The translations under genes were made by a program, and so were the position numbers. A stretch of 64,000 nucleotides of DNA from PUPG01 sp964463915 (GTDB taxonomy: Bacteria > Bacteroidota > Bacteroidia > Bacteroidales > UBA7960): the NCBI GenBank assembly GCA_964463915.1, contig CAYXEH010000007.1, positions 1 through 64,000 of the forward strand, read 5' to 3'. The stretch's first letter is position 1; each line of letters opens with the position of its first letter. The notes under the pieces are model-generated. The model saw nothing but the letters and a program-made list of their open reading frames with translations. It searched no databases and was not told the origin of the DNA. Shown here piece by piece: positions 58,680 through 64,000 of this stretch.

Positions 58680-59846
58680 ATGTCAAAAAGAGACTATTAC
58701 GAAATATTAGGAATCTCACGCGACGCCTCACCGGAAGAGATCAAAAAGGCTTACCGGAAAATGGCGTTAAAATATCATCCGGACAAGAACCCGGATGACG
58801 AAACGGCCGAGGCCAAGTTTAAAGAAGCCGCCGAGGCATATGAAGTGCTGGGTAACCCGGAGAAAAGATCACGCTATGACCAGTTCGGCCATGCAGGAAC
58901 AAGCAATCAGTTCGGCGGTGGCGGATTCGGAGGTGGTATGTCAATGGACGACATATTCAGCCAGTTCGGAGACATCTTTGGCGGCGCATTCGGCGGCGGG
59001 TTCAGTGGATTCGGAAGTACAGGGGCCGGTGGACGCCAGACCGGAAGACGAGCCAATAAAGGTTCGAACCTGAGGCTGAAAGTGAAGCTGACCCTCGAAG
59101 ACATACTGAAAGGAACAGAAAAAAAGATCAAGGTCAATAAATACGTGACCTGTAAGTCATGTAGCGGCACCGGTGCCAAAGACGGCAAATCTTTCAAGAC
59201 ATGCCCAACCTGTAACGGGGCCGGCAGGGTGACCCGGGTCACCAATACCATTCTCGGACAAATGCAGACCGCATCAGTCTGCCCCAGTTGCAGCGGAGAA
59301 GGCCAGAGTATTGACGAAAAATGCTCCTCCTGCTACGGTAACGGCATTGTCAGGGATGAAGAAGTGATCAGCATCAATATCCCCGCCGGCGTAGAAGAAG
59401 GAATGCAGTTGTCACTCAACGGCAAAGGAAACGCAGCCCCAAGGGGCGGAATTCCTGGTGACCTCATTGTGCTAATAGAGGAAGTCCCGGACAACAGGCT
59501 TGTCCGCGACGGAATGAACCTGCTGCACGATCATCATATCAGTTTCCCCCAGGCTGCCCTGGGAACAAGTATTGATGTTCCTACACTGGAAGGAAAGGCC
59601 AGGATTAAAATTGAGCCTGGCACCCAACCCGGAAAAGTATTGCGGTTGAAAGGCAAGGGACTCCCATCCGTAAATTCCTATGGCAGGGGTGACCTCCTTG
59701 TCAATATTAATATCTGGACACCCCGTAAACTAAGTGCAGAAGAAAAAGAAATCCTGAAGCAACTGGATGAATCCGAGAACTTCAAACCGAAACCCAAAAA
59801 GGGAGATAAAAGCTTTTTCGAACGGATGAAAGATGCGTTCAATTAA
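58680..59846 (+). CDS. dnaJ: Chaperone DnaJ
   Basis: 388 aa, type I Hsp40. The J domain (1-70) has the HPD motif in KYHPDKNPDDETAE. A Gly/Phe-rich region (75-130) follows; the zinc domain (145-225) has four CxxCxGxG-type repeats (CKSCSGTG, CPTCNGAG, CPSCSGEG, CSSCYGNG). The C-terminal substrate domains contain IPAGVEEGMQLSLNGKGNAA and LRLKGKGLPSVNSYGRGDLL. Cotranscribed with grpE and probably with the ABC exporter genes below (9 nt gap). Confidence 0.97.
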   Translation: MSKRDYYEILGISRDASPEEIKKAYRKMALKYHPDKNPDDETAEAKFKEAAEAYEVLGNPEKRSRYDQFGHAGTSNQFGGGGFGGGMSMDDIFSQFGDIFGGAFGGGFSGFGSTGAGGRQTGRRANKGSNLRLKVKLTLEDILKGTEKKIKVNKYVTCKSCSGTGAKDGKSFKTCPTCNGAGRVTRVTNTILGQMQTASVCPSCSGEGQSIDEKCSSCYGNGIVRDEEVISINIPAGVEEGMQLSLNGKGNAAPRGGIPGDLIVLIEEVPDNRLVRDGMNLLHDHHISFPQAALGTSIDVPTLEGKARIKIEPGTQPGKVLRLKGKGLPSVNSYGRGDLLVNINIWTPRKLSAEEKEILKQLDESENFKPKPKKGDKSFFERMKDAFN

Positions 59847-59855
59847 TCAGATCTG

Positions 59856-60827
59856 ATGGGCACACTACTTGAGGCAAATGACATTACGAAGACCTACCGG
59901 GATCACCGGGCACTTGACCAGGTGAGTGTACATATCCCCCATCAGAGCATCTTCGGACTGCTCGGGCCCAACGGAGCCGGAAAAACCACCCTGATACGCA
60001 TCATTAACCAAATCATCGGCGCGGATCAGGGCAGCATACTTTTTGACAATGAACCACTGAGATCCAAACACGTTTTCCAGATAGGCTATCTGCCGGAAGA
60101 AAGGGGTCTGTACAAAAAGATGGAGGTGGGCGAACAGTCGATTTACCTGGCCAGGCTAAAAGGACTGAAAAGGCTTGAAGCGAGGAAACTGCTCACCGGC
60201 TGGTTCGAAAAATTCGACCTGATGCCCTGGTGGGGAAGAAAGGTGGAAGAACTCTCCAAAGGCATGCAGCAGAAAGTCCAGTTCATCATCACCGTGTTGC
60301 ATAAACCGCGCTTACTGATCTTTGATGAACCCTTCAGCGGCTTTGACCCCATCAACATTAATCTGTTAAAGGACGAAATTCTCAGGTTAAGGGAGGAGGG
60401 CTCCACCATTATCTTCTCGACACATAACATGGGTTCGGTGGAAGAACTGTGTGACCATATCGCCCTGATCAACAAGTCGGAACTTGTGCTGGAAGGAAAT
60501 GTCAGGGAGGTCCGGAAAAACCACTCCACCAGGCTTTATGAAGCAGAACTGGAAGAAGTCCATACACCTGTTGAGCAATTACTGGATGGCCGGTTCCGGC
60601 TGGTGGAAGCCGAAAAGCATCCTAAATCAATGACCGTCCGGATCAGGATAAACAAAGAGGCCACGCCCAATGAGCTGTTGCAATCCCTGTTGACTTGCGG
60701 GCAACTCACCTCTTTCAGGGAACTGACACCGACCATGAACGATATTTTCATTAAACAAGTCACCGGCGAATACCCGAGCGGGAACAAATATCTCTCAGAT
60801 TCTTTTTTTCAGGCCGGGCAGCAGTAA
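59856..60827 (+). CDS. ABC-2 type exporter ATPase (NatA-like)
   Basis: 323 aa. Walker A LLGPNGAGKTTLIRI near 34-48, Q loop GYLPEERGLYKKM, signature VEELSKGMQQKVQFI near 132 and Walker B LLIFDEPFSGFDPININ. A C-terminal extension (220-323, TRLYEAELEEVHTPVEQL) matches the DUF4162-type domain of sodium or drug exporters. The matching permease follows 12 nt later. The pair resembles NatAB; the substrate (Na+, drug or lipid) cannot be told. Confidence 0.9.
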   Translation: MGTLLEANDITKTYRDHRALDQVSVHIPHQSIFGLLGPNGAGKTTLIRIINQIIGADQGSILFDNEPLRSKHVFQIGYLPEERGLYKKMEVGEQSIYLARLKGLKRLEARKLLTGWFEKFDLMPWWGRKVEELSKGMQQKVQFIITVLHKPRLLIFDEPFSGFDPININLLKDEILRLREEGSTIIFSTHNMGSVEELCDHIALINKSELVLEGNVREVRKNHSTRLYEAELEEVHTPVEQLLDGRFRLVEAEKHPKSMTVRIRINKEATPNELLQSLLTCGQLTSFRELTPTMNDIFIKQVTGEYPSGNKYLSDSFFQAGQQ

Positions 60828-60839
60828 AAAACAGCCACA

Positions 60840-62177
60840 ATGAGTAAAACCGCAACCATCATCCGGCGTGAATTCCTCAGCAGGGTCAGAAAAAAGTCCT
60901 TCGTGATCATGACTATCCTGGGGCCCCTGCTCATGGCAGCCATTGTCATTGTGCCGGTGTTGGTGGCCCAGCTATCTGAAAATGAGTACGCTGTCGCCAT
61001 TGTGGACGACAGCGGTCTTTTCGCACAGGATTTCCAGGACAGGGACAACGTCTATTTTACTCCCCTTGATACGGATATTGACAAGGCGGTCGAACGGATG
61101 CACGACGGACGTTTTGATGCAGTACTGCATATTCCTGAAGTCGCTTTCCAGGCCCCGTCAAGCCTCCGGCTGTTTTCTGAAAAGTCGGTGAATTTCAACG
61201 CCAAGCTTTTAATAGAAAATATATTGAAACTTGAGTTTGAAAGCATGAAGCTAAGTTCCGCAGGCATAGATGAAGAGGTGCTGCGTTCCATCGAGTCCCC
61301 GGTCAACATCCAGGCCATTCGTATCTCAGACGATGGAGAACAAATGACCGACTACCCGGAGATAAGCATGGGGCTGGGCTTTGTGAGCGGCTTCCTGATC
61401 TATATCTTTATATTCCTTTTCGGATCACAGGTGCTTCGGGGCGTGCTGGAAGAGAAAACAAGCCGCATCGTGGAGATCATCGTTTCTTCGGTAAAACCTT
61501 TTCAACTGATGATGGGAAAGATTATCGGGGTCGGACTGGTCGGGCTGACACAGTTTCTGATATGGGTATTTCTGACCCTGGCTATCGTGGGGGGATTCCA
61601 GGCTGCCGCACCCGAGATGTTCAAATTTACCCCGGATGAAGAGGTATTCGTTACCGGCGGGCAGGTACTCAACCAGGATGAACTGCAGATCCAGAAGGAA
61701 ACCATACAGCAACATGATACACTGGCAGGAGAACTCCTGGAAGGACTATCCTCCATTAATATCCCGGTGATGGTGCTTTCTTTTATATTCTTCTTCCTGG
61801 GCGGTTACCTGTTGTATGCCGCGCTCTTTGCAGCCATTGGATCGGCTGTGGATAATGAAGCGGATACCCAGCAGTTTATGCTGCCGGTCACCATCCCCCT
61901 TTTACTTGCGCTGATCATGACACAGATGGTCATTTCCAACCCGGAAGGCCCGCTGGCATTTTGGCTGTCAATAATCCCTTTTACTTCGCCCGTAATCATG
62001 ATGGCCCGTATTCCATTCGGGGTGTCTTATACGGAGCTGGCCCTCTCAGCCGCACTGCTGATCGCAGGTTTTATGTTCACCACCTGGTTTGCTGCCAAAA
62101 TATACCGGACAGGGATACTGATGTACGGCAAAAAAGTGGATTACAAAGAATTGTGGAAATGGATACGGCATTCATAA
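60840..62177 (+). CDS. ABC-2 type exporter permease (NatB-like)
   Basis: 445 aa. One N-terminal helix (VIMTILGPLLMAAIVIVPVLV, near 21-41), a large extracytoplasmic domain (45-180), then five helices from about residue 183 (GLGFVSGFLIYIFIFLFGSQ, the REEKTSRIVEI-like VLEEKTSRIVEIIVSSVKP coupling segment, GLVGLTQFLIWVFLTLAIVG and others). This matches the NatB/YhaP group. It pairs with the ATPase just upstream and is the last gene of grpE-dnaJ-natA-natB-like order. Confidence 0.88.
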   Translation: MSKTATIIRREFLSRVRKKSFVIMTILGPLLMAAIVIVPVLVAQLSENEYAVAIVDDSGLFAQDFQDRDNVYFTPLDTDIDKAVERMHDGRFDAVLHIPEVAFQAPSSLRLFSEKSVNFNAKLLIENILKLEFESMKLSSAGIDEEVLRSIESPVNIQAIRISDDGEQMTDYPEISMGLGFVSGFLIYIFIFLFGSQVLRGVLEEKTSRIVEIIVSSVKPFQLMMGKIIGVGLVGLTQFLIWVFLTLAIVGGFQAAAPEMFKFTPDEEVFVTGGQVLNQDELQIQKETIQQHDTLAGELLEGLSSINIPVMVLSFIFFFLGGYLLYAALFAAIGSAVDNEADTQQFMLPVTIPLLLALIMTQMVISNPEGPLAFWLSIIPFTSPVIMMARIPFGVSYTELALSAALLIAGFMFTTWFAAKIYRTGILMYGKKVDYKELWKWIRHS

Positions 62178-62241
62178 CTACTCCCAATCGGCAATGACCC
62201 TGTCAGAATACAGGAAAAATCGCTGGAACCTCCTTTTCTGT

Positions 62242-62249
62242 TATCTTTG
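62242..62249 (+). promoter_or_regulatory. Candidate promoter -7 element of the response regulator gene
   Basis: TATCTTTG, exact TAnnTTTG match, 18 nt before the start codon. No clear -33 box. Confidence 0.5.
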
Positions 62250-62266
62250 AATAAAAAACACCACAC

Positions 62267-63430
62267 ATGCCCAGAATATTGGTTGTAGACGACGAACGTA
62301 GTATCCGCAATACCTTGCAGGAGATCCTCGCTTATGAGAAGTATGAAGTAGTGGTGGCCGAGGATGGCTTTGAAGCCATCGAAAAGATGGAACAGGGCCC
62401 TTACGATGTGATATTATGTGATGTGAAGATGCCTAAAATGGATGGCATTGAATTGCTGGATAAATTAAAAGAGAGGGATCCGGATGTTACTGTGGTAATG
62501 ATTTCAGGGCATGGTACCATCGACACCGCCGTGGAAGCGATCAAAAAAGGTGCTTACGACTTTATATCCAAACCCCTTGACCTTAATCGACTGCTGATCA
62601 CCATCAGGAACGCCATGGACAAAACCCAGCTCGTTTCGGAGACCAGGGTGCTGAAAAGGAAAGTCAGCAAAACCTATGATATGATTGGAGAATCCGACGC
62701 CATCCGTCATATCAAGGAGATGATTGAACGTGTAGCGGGGACAGATGCAAGGGTATTTATAACCGGGGAGAACGGCACAGGGAAGGAGCTGGTGGCCCGA
62801 TGGCTGCATGAGTTAAGCAACCGGGCAAAAGGACCTTTTATAGAAGTGAACTGTGCGGCCATCCCATCGGAGCTCATTGAAAGTGAGCTTTTCGGACATG
62901 AAAAAGGGTCATTTACATCCGCCATCAAACAAAAGAAAGGCAATTTTGAACTTGCGCACGGAGGAACAATTTTTCTTGACGAGATTGGTGATATGAGTCT
63001 GTCTGCCCAGGCGAAAGTGTTGCGCACCCTTCAGGAAAACAAAATAACCCGGGTTGGAGGAGAAAAGGAGATCACTGTTGATGTAAGGGTGGTTGCGGCG
63101 ACCAATAAGCGCATTCAGCAGGAGATTGAAAAGGGAAATTTCCGTGAAGATCTTTACCACCGGCTGAGTGTAATACTGATCCATGTTCCTTCATTGAACG
63201 AAAGAAAGGGAGACATCCCGCTTTTGGCTGAACACTTTCTCAATGAGGTGCTACAGGAGCAAAACATGCCACCGAAAAACTTCACGGAAGAAGCACTTGA
63301 GGCCCTCCAGGCAATCCGCTGGACAGGAAATATCCGTGAACTACGCAATGTGGTTGAACGGCTTGCCATTTTGTGCGACAAAGAGATCACCGGTGAAGAT
63401 GTCAGCCAATATGCGCAACCCCTTAAATAG
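62267..63430 (+). CDS. NtrC-type response regulator without DNA-binding domain
   Basis: 387 aa, about 80 shorter than NtrC. Receiver domain 1-120 with acidic D8/D9, phospho-acceptor D52 in VILCDVKMPKMDG and K102. The AAA+ domain (138-375) has Walker A GENGTGKE, Walker B GGTIFLDEIGD and the arginine-finger region FREDLYHRL. The sigma-54 contact loop GAFTGA reads GSFTSA (214-219). The protein stops after VVERLAILCDKEITGEDVSQ, where a Fis-type helix-turn-helix would follow. It may act on sigma-54 polymerase from solution. No histidine kinase is adjacent. Confidence 0.93.
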   Translation: MPRILVVDDERSIRNTLQEILAYEKYEVVVAEDGFEAIEKMEQGPYDVILCDVKMPKMDGIELLDKLKERDPDVTVVMISGHGTIDTAVEAIKKGAYDFISKPLDLNRLLITIRNAMDKTQLVSETRVLKRKVSKTYDMIGESDAIRHIKEMIERVAGTDARVFITGENGTGKELVARWLHELSNRAKGPFIEVNCAAIPSELIESELFGHEKGSFTSAIKQKKGNFELAHGGTIFLDEIGDMSLSAQAKVLRTLQENKITRVGGEKEITVDVRVVAATNKRIQQEIEKGNFREDLYHRLSVILIHVPSLNERKGDIPLLAEHFLNEVLQEQNMPPKNFTEEALEALQAIRWTGNIRELRNVVERLAILCDKEITGEDVSQYAQPLK

Positions 63431-63707
63431 TTGCTGACGACCGGAGGTCTGGCCCTGGATCAGAGCTGTGGCAAAAAATCATCAGCAGCATAACTAACTG
63501 ATTCCTTTAGTGGACCCAAAAAAACAAAAGAGGAATCAAACAAATTCCCGGCCTTTTCATTTTATTAATGTGGTTTGTTTAAACTCCTTCTGATAAATTT
63601 AAAACAACTTAAGGGGTTGTAAGATAATTTGTATCTTTACAGCCCCTAACAAAGAACAGATTTTCAAGATAATACGGTTTTCCCTAACAAATAAATTCTT
63701 TAACAAA

Positions 63708-64000
63708 ATGCCTCTTCATATTTCCAAATCAGGAATTTTTGCGACGATCCTTATTCTTTTTTGCATAATCTTTTTCGATGCACGACAAACACAAGCCCAA
63801 TCAGACAACTCCAACTCCAACTCCAACGGACGTATTTCGGTGTTCCTGGACACCCACCGGTGGATGGACACCGATTATATCAGGGAGGAAATTCCGTTGG
63901 TAAATTATGTCCGCGATAAGGAAGTGGCAGACGTGCATATTATTATTACACGGCATGGTGCGGGGTCTGCAGGGACCAATTATGCCATCTCTTTCATCGG
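63708..64000 (+). CDS. Exported protein of unknown function, cut by the window end
   Basis: First 97 codons only. A signal peptide (GIFATILILFCIIFF, cleavage near AQA of TQAQSDN) is followed by a short Asn/Ser repeat (SNSNSNSNG), then RISVFLDTHRWMDTDYIREEIPLVNYVRDKEVADVHIIITR. I recall similar segments (VFLD...DYIR.EIPFVNYVRD...VH) in uncharacterised, probably outer-membrane proteins of Bacteroidota; those members often have Cys residues where this one has Thr-His-Arg-Trp. The function is unknown. Confidence 0.72.
   Translation, partial: MPLHISKSGIFATILILFCIIFFDARQTQAQSDNSNSNSNGRISVFLDTHRWMDTDYIREEIPLVNYVRDKEVADVHIIITRHGAGSAGTNYAISFI

Overview
The window looks like a draft-genome contig from a Bacteroidota bacterium, probably near Bacteroidales/Marinilabiliales and able to live anaerobically. 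Evidence: an LpxC-FabZ fusion, the PorX regulator of type IX secretion, DUF4290 and DUF4294 proteins, repeated TAnnTTTG promoter elements read by the Bacteroidota housekeeping sigma factor, and a str-S10-spc-alpha ribosomal cluster without tuf between fusA and rpsJ. A run of exactly 100 N at 51670-51769 marks an assembly gap inside a tandem repeat. Most of the window is conserved core genome.

Left part (1-12 kb): a tandem array of identical tRNA-Lys genes; ald, tsaE and porX on the minus strand; an HD-domain phosphohydrolase, then lpxD, lpxC-fabZ and lpxA (lipid A) and a CcmA-like ATPase on the plus strand; efp; and a minus-strand ccmB-ccmC-ccmD-ccmE cytochrome c maturation operon whose CcmE carries Cys in place of the usual heme-binding His.

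12-20 kb: tRNA-His, a GT4 glycosyltransferase, a Cys-less asparagine-synthetase-like protein, a secreted thioredoxin-fold protein, an orphan OppC-like permease, pcm, a Gfo/Idh/MocA oxidoreductase and a polyprenyl-phosphate sugar transferase. Several of these suggest surface polysaccharide synthesis.

20-32.8 kb: a DUF4294 protein, then tig-clpP-clpX (protein folding and proteolysis), tRNA-Leu, a TPR-containing sensor histidine kinase divergent from nrfHA (ammonifying nitrite reductase), a Na/Pi cotransporter and enolase. The ccm genes supply heme attachment of the kind NrfHA needs.

32.8-51.4 kb: 33 genes in one direction from rpsL to rplQ, with tandem promoters before rpsL, a probable internal promoter before rpmC and a palindromic leader before rpmJ.

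51.4-64 kb: a repeat-rich non-coding locus (63-bp tandem repeats around the gap, then mini-hairpins separated by a 9-bp motif found in both orientations), a secreted alpha/beta hydrolase, a UvrD-type helicase, DUF4290 protein, murA (Asp in place of the fosfomycin-target Cys), grpE, dnaJ, an ABC-2 exporter pair, an NtrC-type regulator without a DNA-binding domain, and the start of an exported protein cut by the window end.

The clearest leads are the CcmE variant beside an ammonifying nitrite reductase, the modular repeat locus at 51.5-52.1 kb, the tRNA-Lys array, and the regulatory signals inside the ribosomal cluster. I found no phage, insertion sequence, CRISPR array or defence system.
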